Assembly (NCBI RefSeq): GCF_032598905.1
Contig: NZ_CP122458.1
Location: 6,101,001-6,165,000 of the forward strand
Source: Streptomyces sp. 11x1
GTDB lineage: Bacteria; Actinomycetota; Actinomycetes; Streptomycetales; Streptomycetaceae
Reading direction: 5' to 3'
DNA length: 64,000 bases
A program made the position numbers and the translations under genes. Below are positions 1 to 11,121 of this stretch, one piece after another; the stretch's first letter is position 1, and every line of letters begins with the position of its first letter. The notes under the pieces were generated by a model. That model ran no database searches. It worked only from the letters and a program-made list of their open reading frames with translations, and was not told the origin of the DNA.

Positions 1-92
1 TGGGATTGGCCAGTGCCGGAGTCCCCGATGAGCGGTCGTCGATGGGCTGATCGGAGGGGGCGCCGCCGCTCCGTGCCCAACCGGCGATCTTC

Positions 93-121
93 ATACTGGA
101 TACGGTGTTGCTGTTATGGTG
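93..121. promoter_or_regulatory. Putative operator/promoter of the first TetR gene
   Basis: This 29-base AT-richer stretch lies about 24 bases before the chosen GTG start of the TetR gene. It aligns without gaps to 5752-5780, in front of the decayed TetR paralogue, with 22 of 29 identical bases. Shared blocks include ATGGTG at the 3' end and TGG-TAC near the start. Conservation in front of two paralogous regulators suggests a binding site or core promoter. That role is inference; no strong perfect dyad is visible in this copy. Confidence 0.4.
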
Positions 122-144
122 CCGGCCGAGGAGGTGGACGTTCA

Positions 145-834
145 GTGGCAGCAGATGGTCCTGTGCGAGCGACCACGGCTTCGGCTCGGCGCCCGGGGCG
201 TCCGCCCGTGCCGCTGGAGCGCATCGTCTCCACCGCACTGCAGATCGTGGACGATGAAGGGGCCGACGCCCTCTCGATGCGGACGCTGGCCCAGCGTCTG
301 GGGTCGGGCACGGCGACGCTGTACCGGCACTTCGACAACCGGGCAGCGCTGGTCGCCCACGTCGTGGACCGCATGTTCGGCGCCGTGGAACTGAAGGGCG
401 ACGAACTCCTCGCGATGGGCTGGCAGCAAGCGCTGCGGACGGTCGCGCACACCATGTTCGAGGCCCTGGTCCGGCACCGGAACGCGGCGCGCCTGATGGT
501 CGAGGAGATTCCCCTGGGGCCGAACGCCATGGCGTTGCGGGAGCACTGTGTCGCGGCGCTGCTCGACAGCGGCTTCCCGCCGCGACTGGCCGCGCACGCC
601 TTCGCCACCTTCTCCCGCTACGTCCTCGGATTCGCCATACAGGTCAACGGTCATGGCGGCGGCAGGCAACCCGACGACGCACAACTGTCCGCCGTCTTTC
701 AGAGCGTCGATCCAGCCTTGTTCCCGGCGACGGCCACCGTCGCCGGGTCGATGCCCGTTCCGATCGAGGACGAGTTCTCCTTCGGACTCGAACTCCTTCT
801 CAGCGGGCTTGCCCACCTGCGCGACGACGCCTGA
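145..834 (+). CDS. TetR/AcrR family transcriptional regulator
   Basis: This is a DNA-binding repressor of 229 residues. The helix-turn-helix is at about residues 46-64 (LAQRLGSGTATLYRHF), followed by an all-helical C-terminal ligand domain with an SRYVLGFAIQ segment. The open frame extends upstream to position 13, but GTG at 145 is preferred because GAGGAGGT sits nine bases before it and the upstream residues are low complexity. The gene converges on the catabolic operon ending at 1078, with a strong hairpin between them. A frameshifted paralogue lies at the other end of that operon, so the operon is its likely target. The ligand is unknown. Confidence 0.85.
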   Translation: MAADGPVRATTASARRPGRPPVPLERIVSTALQIVDDEGADALSMRTLAQRLGSGTATLYRHFDNRAALVAHVVDRMFGAVELKGDELLAMGWQQALRTVAHTMFEALVRHRNAARLMVEEIPLGPNAMALREHCVAALLDSGFPPRLAAHAFATFSRYVLGFAIQVNGHGGGRQPDDAQLSAVFQSVDPALFPATATVAGSMPVPIEDEFSFGLELLLSGLAHLRDDA

Positions 835-932
835 CCAGCCAGGACGATGCGAACCTGAGGCGCCCGCCTACGGAGTCATCTCGGTCGGCATGGAGCGTCG
901 CGGCTGCTGGTGCTGCCCCCGCGAGGAAAGCC

Positions 933-973
933 GTCTGCCCCGGGCACTCGACGTCGCAGTGCCCGGGGCAGAC
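933..973. terminator. Bidirectional terminator hairpin
   Basis: A perfect 16-bp inverted repeat (GTCTGCCCCGGGCACT and its complement) surrounds a 9-base loop between the convergent TetR gene and amidohydrolase gene. There is no T-run, which is usual for Streptomyces terminators. Confidence 0.75.
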
Positions 974-1077
974 GAGTTGAACAGCCGCTCGTGAGGGCGC
1001 GTGGCCATCGCGCCGACGAGGACGGGGTGTCGTGCGCGTCGGCACGCGGTTCATGCGTGGGGGCCGCCCGCGGTATG

Positions 1078-2403
1078 TCAGGCGGGAGAGCCCGCGGGCC
1101 TGATGCCGCGCAGCAGCCGCTCCCCGGACTCGCGTAGCTGGTCCTTGACCTCGTCGAGGCCGGATGCGAGCAGGACATGATCGCGTTTGCGCCAGGTGCC
1201 GGCGACCATCACGGCTTCGATGTTGGCGATGTCGGCGTGCAGGACCGTGCCGACCGGGTCGTGCGCCGGCCACAGGTTGAGCGCCCGGGCGTCGACGGCG
1301 ACCAGGTCGGCCTGCATGCCCGCCTCGATCCGGCCCACCTTGTCCGCCAGGCCCAGTGCCTTCGCTCCTTCGACCGTGGCCCAGGCAAGCGCTTGCTTGC
1401 CGGTGACGGACGGTGTGTCGGCGTACATGCCGGTCGTCTGCCGGTGGTGGGCGTGGTCCAGGCTGCGCTGGTGGGCCAGGGCGATCCGGGCGGCGGTGAG
1501 GACCGTGCCGGGTACGGCGGTGTCGATGTCGGTGCCCAGAGAGGGTGTCGCGTCCAGGCTCAGCAGGGATCCGGTGATGGGGGTGCCGTGTCCCTGGCCC
1601 AGTTCGTTCTCCGGGGTGGTGGTGAAGGTGACGCCCGCCTCGACCAGCGTCTTCAGCCAGTCCTCGGGCAGGCCGGCTCCGTGCACGACGTTGGTCAGGG
1701 GGCTGAACAGCCTGGCGTCGCGCACGGCTTCCCAGCCGGGTGAGGGTTCGCCGCCGCTCTGGTGCATCGAGACGACGAGGCCGCGTTCCGCGCCGGCTCG
1801 GAAGTCGGCCACCGCGGTCTCGGCGGAGGAGTACTGCGGCCCCTGGAGGGCCATGCCCAGGGTGAGGAGGCCGTGGTCGCGGACGGGGCCGTCGAGCAGC
1901 CGGTCGATCTCGGCGAGCGGGTGGGGTGTGTCCGGCGAGCGGTAGGGCGTGCCGTGCAGGAAGACCGCGCGGATCCCGGCCTGGACCAGTCCCTCCACGG
2001 CCGCGTCGGCGTGCTCGGGCGACAGGGCGTTGTGACACCAGTCACCGACGGTGGTGGTACCGCAGTTGAGCTGGTTCAGGGCGCCGGCGAGATTGCTGAT
2101 GTGCATGTCGGCCGGGGTGTAGTGCCCTACGCATGCGCCGTGCAGGTGGGTGAGGTACTCCATCAGCGTCCAGTCGGCGCCCGCGGAGCGCAGCGCGGTC
2201 TGCCAGGTGTGCAGATGGGCGTTGACCAGGCCGGGGATGATGACGCGGCCGGAGAAGTCGACGACCTCGGCGTCGGGCGCCTCGACGGTTTCGCCGACGG
2301 CGGCGATGGTCTCGCCGTCGACGAGGATGCCGACACGCTCGGCGTCCGGCCGGTCCGGCGTCATCGTGATGACCTGCGCCCCGCGCAGCAGTACGCGGCT
2401 CAT
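1078..2403 (-). CDS. Amidohydrolase family protein (TRZ/ATZ/cytosine-deaminase type)
   Basis: This is a 441-residue metal-dependent hydrolase of the amidohydrolase superfamily, expected to act in the cytosol on a C-N bond of a cyclic or aromatic-amine substrate. The N-terminal beta-sandwich is followed by the metal motif NAHLHTW (His63 and His65). Further candidate ligands are in MHQSGGE, VVHGAGL and the late Asp of LGTDIDTA. The C-terminal sheet closes the composite domain. The ATG overlaps the stop of the monooxygenase by four bases (ATGA), so the two are translationally coupled. It is the last gene of the 5753-to-1078 operon. Substrate is not deducible; triazine or aminohydrolase relatives are the closest fold-level match. 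Confidence 0.82.
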   Translation of the reverse strand: MSRVLLRGAQVITMTPDRPDAERVGILVDGETIAAVGETVEAPDAEVVDFSGRVIIPGLVNAHLHTWQTALRSAGADWTLMEYLTHLHGACVGHYTPADMHISNLAGALNQLNCGTTTVGDWCHNALSPEHADAAVEGLVQAGIRAVFLHGTPYRSPDTPHPLAEIDRLLDGPVRDHGLLTLGMALQGPQYSSAETAVADFRAGAERGLVVSMHQSGGEPSPGWEAVRDARLFSPLTNVVHGAGLPEDWLKTLVEAGVTFTTTPENELGQGHGTPITGSLLSLDATPSLGTDIDTAVPGTVLTAARIALAHQRSLDHAHHRQTTGMYADTPSVTGKQALAWATVEGAKALGLADKVGRIEAGMQADLVAVDARALNLWPAHDPVGTVLHADIANIEAVMVAGTWRKRDHVLLASGLDEVKDQLRESGERLLRGIRPAGSPA

Positions 2404-3998
2404 ACGGTGGCGCCCGAACCGGGGGAGGTGGGGCTCGGCTGGGACATGGTGCGGCTCCTTGCCTGCGGCGTCAATGCCCGCACGGCGGCTTGTGTGGGGT
2501 TGAGGAAATCCCGAGTGGCGATGTGCCCGATGTAGCCGTCGGGACGGATCAGCAGCAGCGTGTCGCCGGTCAGGCCGTAGGCACTCCGCAGCGTGTTCTC
2601 GAGGTCGGAGAAGGCGCGGCCGTCGCCCGCGGCCGATCCGACGGTGAGCCGCTTCAGCCGGGCGCCCGTCGTCGGCCAGTCGAGGAGTTCGAGGTCCCGG
2701 GCGGCGCCCGGGCCGTAGGCGATGGCGGTGAAGTGCGGTCCCTGGAAGAGATGGAACAGGCGGGTCTCGGCGCCGTCGGCGCCGAGCAGTCGGGCGTCCG
2801 GGGCGCGGTCGCCCACGTGCAGCGTGCTGGTGCCGCCACTGTCGCCGTCGGCGGGGGCGAGCGGGCCGCCGTAGTAGGTCAGGGCGAGCTGCTGCTCGTC
2901 CTTGCCGCGCTTCATGCTGGAGGGGTCGAGCTTGGCGAGGCCGCCCCACTTCTCCGTGGACAGTCCCAGGACCCCGGCGGCGATCGGCTGCCGCTCGGCC
3001 TCGTAGGTGCCCAGCAGGGCCGGGTCGGCTCCGGCGAGGACCTGGCCGAGCTTCCAGCCGAGGTTGTAGCCGTCCTGCATACCGGTGTTCAAGCCCTGGG
3101 CACCGGCCGGGGTGTGGACGTGCGCGGCGTCGCCCACGAGGAAGACACGTCCGCGGCCGTAGTGCTTCGCAAGACGGATGTTGGGCCGGAACACGGACTT
3201 CCAGTGGATCTCGTGCAGCTGGATGTGCCGGTTGCGGGTGTGGGAGTGGATCCGGTCGATGAGGGCGCCGATCTCCCGGGGCGGCTTCTCGTCGGGCGTG
3301 AGCCGGATCATCCACTGGAACATGTCGCTGTCGGGCAGCGGGCAGGCGCCGATGAGCTTGCCGCCGAGGCCGGGCCACATGTGCCACCGGTTGCGGGCCA
3401 GGCCGCTCACGGAGGCATCCACGATCAGCACGCGGTCGGCCTCGTCCGTCGTCCCGGCGAAACCGATGTCGAGCTGCCCCCGCACCGCACTGGAGCCGCC
3501 GTCGGCCCCCACGGCATAGCGGGCGACGATCTCCTCGACCCCGTCCGCGCCCACCACCTTGGCGACCACCGTGTCCTCGTCCTGCGTCAGCTCGGTCAGT
3601 TCCTTGCCGAACTCGACCTCGCCGCCGAGCTCACCGAGCCGGGCGTGCAGGGCGCGGTCCGTGCGGAACTGCGGGATCAGCCAGGTGTTCGGGTACGGGA
3701 CGTCCGGGGTTGCCTCTTTGTGGGGGAACATCTTCCACGGCACACCGATGGGTCCTGCATGGATCCCGAGCTTGGGATAGATGTCGCCGCCGACCAGCAC
3801 GTCGTCGAGAGCGCCGAGGTCTTCGAGGACTTCGAGGCTGCGGGGCTGGATGCCCTTGGCGCGCGAGCCGTCGAAAGCGTGGGGGGACCTGTCGACGATC
3901 CGGACGTCGAGTCCGCGGCGTACGAGGTCGATCGCCAGGGCGGAGCCCGAGGGGCCGGCACCGATGATCAGGACGTCGACGGCCTGCGGACTGTTCAT
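2400..3998 (-). CDS. FAD-dependent aromatic-ring monooxygenase (PheA/TfdB class)
   Basis: This is a group A flavoprotein hydroxylase of 532 residues that should use NAD(P)H and oxygen to hydroxylate a phenolic substrate. The Rossmann motif GAGPSGSALA is near the N-terminus, a DG motif appears in AVGADGGSSAVRGQL, and the FAD ribityl-binding GD motif is in VFLVGDAAHVHTPAGAQGLN. The C-terminal 150 residues form the thioredoxin-like domain typical of phenol hydroxylases. The start ATG overlaps the stop of the upstream hydrolase (ATGA). Context with two alpha/beta hydrolases and an amidohydrolase points to breakdown of an aromatic compound, but no ring-cleavage dioxygenase is in the operon. Confidence 0.88.
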   Translation of the reverse strand: MNSPQAVDVLIIGAGPSGSALAIDLVRRGLDVRIVDRSPHAFDGSRAKGIQPRSLEVLEDLGALDDVLVGGDIYPKLGIHAGPIGVPWKMFPHKEATPDVPYPNTWLIPQFRTDRALHARLGELGGEVEFGKELTELTQDEDTVVAKVVGADGVEEIVARYAVGADGGSSAVRGQLDIGFAGTTDEADRVLIVDASVSGLARNRWHMWPGLGGKLIGACPLPDSDMFQWMIRLTPDEKPPREIGALIDRIHSHTRNRHIQLHEIHWKSVFRPNIRLAKHYGRGRVFLVGDAAHVHTPAGAQGLNTGMQDGYNLGWKLGQVLAGADPALLGTYEAERQPIAAGVLGLSTEKWGGLAKLDPSSMKRGKDEQQLALTYYGGPLAPADGDSGGTSTLHVGDRAPDARLLGADGAETRLFHLFQGPHFTAIAYGPGAARDLELLDWPTTGARLKRLTVGSAAGDGRAFSDLENTLRSAYGLTGDTLLLIRPDGYIGHIATRDFLNPTQAAVRALTPQARSRTMSQPSPTSPGSGATV

Positions 3999-4900
3999 GA
4001 GTCGAGCCTTTCGGTGCGTGCGGAGACGAACGGGACGAGCTGGTCGGCGACGTCGCGAGGCCGTTCGAATGGGGCCATGTGCCCGCATTTGTCGATCACA
4101 TGATGTTGCTGAGGCGTCAGCAGGGCGCGCGCTGTGTCGAAGTGCGCCGACGGCGTGACGTCGTCCTCGTCGCCCCACAGCAGCAGCGTCGGAATGCCCA
4201 GCGCCCCCGTCCGCCGGAAGAGGTCGTCACGGCCGGTCAGAGGCAGGTGCTGCAGGGTGTCGAAGACCGCGTACAGCGAGCCCTCGAAGCGGAGGGAGCC
4301 GAGGACCATCTCGGTCAGTTTCGCGCCGGGCTCGGGGTCGCGGACGTTGTGCCCGAGGTGCCCCTGGAGCAGCTGAAGGCCGCGACGGCGGGCGACCACT
4401 CCGGCCAGCAGATCGCTGCGCAGCAGCCGGTCGGGGGAGGCCAACCGCGGTTTCGCGAGACCGGCGGGGCCGACGATGGTGAGAGTGGACACCGACGAGC
4501 GGTACTGGGCGGCGTACGTCATGCCGACCAGCGCGCCCATGGAGGTGCCGACCAGGTGCAGGGGCCGCGCCGTCAGGCCGAGCCGGTCCGTCAGCTCGGC
4601 CAACTGCCGCGTGAACAGCGTCTCGTCGTATCGCGCCTGTACCCGGTCGGAGTAGCCGCGGCCGTAGGCGCTGCAGGTCAGAGTGCGCAGCCCGCGGGCG
4701 TGCAGCTCGTTGACGAGGCCGTCCCAGTAGAACAGCGGGATGGTCAGACCGCCCGCCATCAGGACCACATCCCCGTCCTCGGGCCCCGTCAGCTCGTAGT
4801 GGGTGACGCCGTCGGACAGCTCGACGAAACTGCCGCGCAGTGCCCCCCGCGAGTCGGCGGTGAGCTTGCGGTCCTCGCCCGAGGCGACGAAGTACTTCAT
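3995..4900 (-). CDS. Alpha/beta fold hydrolase
   Basis: This 301-residue protein has a complete catalytic triad. The nucleophile Ser120 lies in GTSMG, the acid is Asp247 (or a neighbour) in WGDEDDVTP, and the base is His274 in CGHMAPFERP. The second strand LMAGG and the YGRGYSDR loop resemble meta-cleavage-product hydrolases and haloperoxidase-like esterases. It is the second gene of the operon, starting 19 bases after the first hydrolase and overlapping the monooxygenase start by four bases. It could hydrolyse a C-C bond or an ester or lactone made by the monooxygenase; which of these cannot be decided here. Confidence 0.85.
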   Translation of the reverse strand: MKYFVASGEDRKLTADSRGALRGSFVELSDGVTHYELTGPEDGDVVLMAGGLTIPLFYWDGLVNELHARGLRTLTCSAYGRGYSDRVQARYDETLFTRQLAELTDRLGLTARPLHLVGTSMGALVGMTYAAQYRSSVSTLTIVGPAGLAKPRLASPDRLLRSDLLAGVVARRRGLQLLQGHLGHNVRDPEPGAKLTEMVLGSLRFEGSLYAVFDTLQHLPLTGRDDLFRRTGALGIPTLLLWGDEDDVTPSAHFDTARALLTPQQHHVIDKCGHMAPFERPRDVADQLVPFVSARTERLDS

Positions 4901-4919
4901 GGCACGGGCCTCCTTGTCC

Positions 4920-5753
4920 TCAGCTCGTGGGGGTGTCGGCGCAGGAGCCGAGGAACGTCGCGATCGCCTCCGCGACCCACTGCGGTTCCTCCTCCGGCAG
5001 CAGATGTCCGCCGTGGGGGTGGACGAGCTCCTGGGCGCCGGGGATGTCGCGGGTGAAGTGCTGGCCGTCGATGCTCGCGCTGCGCAGCACCAGCGTGGGC
5101 ACCGTGATGCGGGGGATCTGCGCGCTGCGGTCCGGCTGGTCGGTGTTGCAGAGGTCGACGAAGGCCGAGCGGTTACCGGGGCGGCTCATGAGCTGGTGGG
5201 CGCGGTCCACCATGGCGTCGTCCACGATCCGCGAGCGCGGCCCGACGGCGTCACGCAGGTTGCGTTCGAGTGCCCCGCGCGGCATCACCCGCCTCAGCAG
5301 GGGGCGCACCAGCGGGTTGCGGGTCAGGCGCATCCCCGCGGGCACCGTCTTCTCCGGGTAGCCGGTGGCATTGACCAGCACCAGGCCGGTCAGCCGCTCC
5401 GGATGATCCAGTGCGACGTTCCAGGCGATGTTGCCGCCCAGGGAATTGCCGGCCGACGCGTAGCGCGGCACGCCCAGCGCCTCCACGAAGCCCGCCACCG
5501 TCGCCGCGTACGCCGGGATGCGGTAGTCGCGGTCCTCGCGTGGGCCCGTCAGTCCGAACGCCGGCAGGTCGGGACGGATGACATCGAACGAATCCGACAG
5601 CAGATCCGTCGCGCGGTCGAAGTGCTGCAGGGATGAGGCACTGCCGTGCAGCAGCACGAGTGCCGGGCCGTGCCCAGCGCGCTTGTAGTGGATCCGCAGG
5701 CCGTCCACCTCGACGAACCGGGAGTCGGGCTGGGGCTCAGACCAGGTACTCAT
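4920..5753 (-). CDS. Alpha/beta fold hydrolase, first gene of the catabolic operon
   Basis: This 277-residue hydrolase has LLHGS (oxyanion-hole strand), the nucleophile elbow GNSLGG (Ser104), a probable acid at Asp229 and His250 in HPHGGHLLP. It resembles 2-hydroxymuconate-semialdehyde-type hydrolases and lipolytic esterases in length and motif spacing. Its start codon lies inside the conserved element at 5752-5780, so transcription of this operon and of the decayed TetR start within the same short region. It is only distantly similar to the next hydrolase, so the pair is not a recent duplication. Substrate is unknown. Confidence 0.85.
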   Translation of the reverse strand: MSTWSEPQPDSRFVEVDGLRIHYKRAGHGPALVLLHGSASSLQHFDRATDLLSDSFDVIRPDLPAFGLTGPREDRDYRIPAYAATVAGFVEALGVPRYASAGNSLGGNIAWNVALDHPERLTGLVLVNATGYPEKTVPAGMRLTRNPLVRPLLRRVMPRGALERNLRDAVGPRSRIVDDAMVDRAHQLMSRPGNRSAFVDLCNTDQPDRSAQIPRITVPTLVLRSASIDGQHFTRDIPGAQELVHPHGGHLLPEEEPQWVAEAIATFLGSCADTPTS

Positions 5754-5780
5754 AATGGCTACACTGTTACCGATATGGTG
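5752..5780. promoter_or_regulatory. Putative TetR operator at the head of the catabolic operon
   Basis: The stretch matches 93-121 at 22 of 29 positions. It contains an imperfect dyad, GGCTAC-ACT-GTTACC, with five of six pairs matching. It overlaps the operon's first start codon and precedes the decayed TetR frame. The likely role is an operator bound by the intact TetR encoded at 145-834; this is inference from position and conservation. Confidence 0.45.
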
Positions 5781-6420
5781 GTCGTGTCAAGAGGAAGCCC
5801 CCGCGGGTCACGGCCACGGTGCTCTTGAGCGAGGAGATGGATCGGTTGGAGCGCCGCGCGCCGGTCGTCCGCCGGTCCCACCGGACCGGCTCGTCGCCAT
5901 GGCGCTGCGGATCGTGGACGCGGAGGGCGCGGAGGGAGCGGAGGCCCTGTCGATGAGGGCCCTGGCCGAGCGCCTGGGCTCGAGTACGGCGACGCTGTAC
6001 CGGCATTTCGGCAACCGGGCAGGGCTCGTGACGCAGGTCGTGGACCACATGTTCGGCCTCGTCGAGCCGGACGACCGGGAGCTGGCTCGGCGAGCCGGCA
6101 GCAGTCTCTGAGGACGGTGGCACACGCCATGTCCCGCGCCTTGGGTCGGCACGGGAACGCCGCCCGGCTGCCGGCCGAGCAGATTCCCGTCGGCCCCAAC
6201 GCGTTGGCGCTGCGGGAGCGCTGTGTCGCAGTCCTGCTCAAGGCGGGATTCGAGGCCTCACTGCCACGCGCGCGTATGTGACGCCGGCTCGCTACGTGTT
6301 CGGCCTGGCGGTACAGCTCAACTTCGGCCTGGCGGTACAGCTCAACGATGAGATCGCCGCCGTGTGCGTGATCAGCCCGCTGACCGTACGTACCCACGTT
6401 CAACGGGCGCGCGTCGGACT
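5755..6420 (+). pseudogene. Frameshifted TetR paralogue with a LuxR-like tail
   Basis: The first frame (5755-6111) reads a TetR N-terminus closely related to the intact gene at 145 (ALSMRALAERLGSSTATLYR). Near 6090-6100 homology moves to another frame: QQSLRTVAHAM, then NAARLPAEQIPVGPNALAL. Near 6270 it shifts again, to ARYVFGLAVQLN, which corresponds to SRYVLGFAIQVN of the intact copy. A 24-base tandem duplication follows. The sequence then reads EIAAVCVISPLTVRTHVQRA, which resembles a LuxR C-terminal helix-turn-helix. At least two frameshifts, a duplication and a foreign tail make a functional product very unlikely. Confidence 0.85.
6299..6346 (+). repeat. 24-base tandem duplication inside the TetR pseudogene
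   Basis: Two identical 24-base units, each encoding FGLAVQLN, stand head to tail at 6299-6322 and 6323-6346. The intact paralogue has only one corresponding segment. The unit keeps frame, so it is a slippage or unequal-exchange product in a gene already decaying. Confidence 0.9.
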
Positions 6421-6584
6421 GGGGGGATCACCGCCGAGCCGACGGTCCAGCGTGGTTCGGCGATCCGCCCGGCGGCCGCGCCCAGCTGCGGCCTGGCGCG
6501 GGGGTCGGTCGTCCGCAGGGCGTCGGCGACCTCGGCGACCATCGGCGACGCGGCGGGCCGGCTGTTGTTAGGCTGCGCCCCCGG

Positions 6585-6605
6585 TTGTTGTTAAATGTGC
6601 AACAA
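6585..6605. promoter_or_regulatory. Inverted repeat upstream of the SigE-family sigma factor
   Basis: TTGTTG and CAACAA form a perfect 6-bp dyad with a 9-base AT-rich spacer, 36 bases before the sigma factor start. It is markedly AT-rich for this genome. It may be an operator or part of the promoter; no known consensus was matched. Confidence 0.35.
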
Positions 6606-6641
6606 ACGTGCACATCATGGCTAGGAGAGGGCGACCGAGGG

Positions 6642-7168
6642 ATGGTCCTCGATGACGCATCCGCGGAGTTCCACGAATTCTTCGAACGCCACTATGCCGA
6701 GCTCGCCCGTCTGGCACACCTCCTGACCGGCGAGACCGACGCGGCGGACGACCTCGCGGCCGATGCCCTGGTCGCCCTGTGGCAGCGCTGGGACCGGTTG
6801 CGGCAGGCCGACCACCCGCTCGCCTACGCCCGCGGGGTGGTGGCCAACCTGGCGCGGGGACGGATCCGCAGCAAGGTGCGGGAGCGACGCCGGATCACGT
6901 TGTTCTGGTCCCGCAGCCCCGAGAAGGTGGAGGGACCGGACCTGGCGGCCGTGCTGGACGTCCGCGCGGCGCTCGCCCGGCTGCCGTTCCGCAAGCGCGC
7001 CTGCGTGGTGCTGCGACACGCCTTCGACCTGTCGGAGAAGGACACGGCGGCGGCGCTGGGCATATCGGTCGGAACGGTGAAGAGCCAGACCTCGAAGGGA
7101 ATGGCCGAGCTGGAAAGGATACTGGGCGCACGAGCGGCCGGGGATCTGGTGCCAGGAAGGAGGAACCG

Positions 7169-7172
<4 letters not shown>
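6642..7172 (+). CDS. SigE-family ECF RNA polymerase sigma factor
   Basis: This 176-residue group IV sigma factor has region 2 in the first 80 residues (FFERHYAELARLAHLL, then DDLAADALVALWQRWDRL) and a region 4 helix-turn-helix near the C-terminus (EKDTAAALGISVGTVKSQTSKGM). ATG at 6642 is preferred over an upstream TTG because AGGAGAGG sits about ten bases before it. The next gene begins in a four-base GTGA overlap with this stop. It encodes a membrane protein whose cytoplasmic N-terminus could hold the sigma factor. Neighbouring xylan and xyloglucan enzymes are candidate targets; this is inference. Confidence 0.9.
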
Positions 7173-10769
<3,597 letters not shown>

Positions 10770-10792
10770 CCCGCCTGATCGACACTCACCAC

Positions 10793-10835
10793 AGAGAGGA
10801 ACCCCAGCCGTGCATCGGCTGGGGTTCCTCTCTTT
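10793..10835. terminator. Terminator of the xylanase gene
   Basis: A perfect 18-bp stem (AGAGAGGAACCCCAGCCG and complement) with a TGCAT loop is followed by TTT, 24 bases after the stop codon. It is a strong intrinsic terminator. Confidence 0.9.
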
Positions 10836-11073
10836 TGCGGGCCCGACAAGGTCGACCGTCGCCGACGCGGGCGTCAGCTGACGGCTGACGGCTGACGATC
10901 GAGTATCGAGTACGGAGGCAGCGTCTCTGTGGCTGCCGTACCCCGAAGTTGCGGCCGGAGCCGAGGGCGCCGCGTGCAGATAGCCGGCTGGGGCGCGCCG
11001 GTCGGCATCGTTCACGACGTACCGGTGAAGCGAACTGGCGGCCCACGTCCGTGTGAGGTCCCTCAAACACAGT
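10836..11073. other. Intergenic spacer between convergent glycoside hydrolase genes
   Basis: No gene is supported here. The spacer includes a short direct repeat (three CTGACGG units and two ATCGAGT units) around 10884-10912. Confidence 0.6.
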
Positions 11074-11108
11074 GCAGGGGCCGCAGGCGCACGGCCTGCG
11101 ACCCCTGC
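11074..11108. terminator. Terminator of the GH74 gene
   Basis: A hairpin of GCAGGGG-CGCAGG with its complement (two mismatches) lies 13 bases beyond the minus-strand stop codon of the xyloglucanase. Confidence 0.7.
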
Positions 11109-11121
11109 TTGGGCGCTTGGG

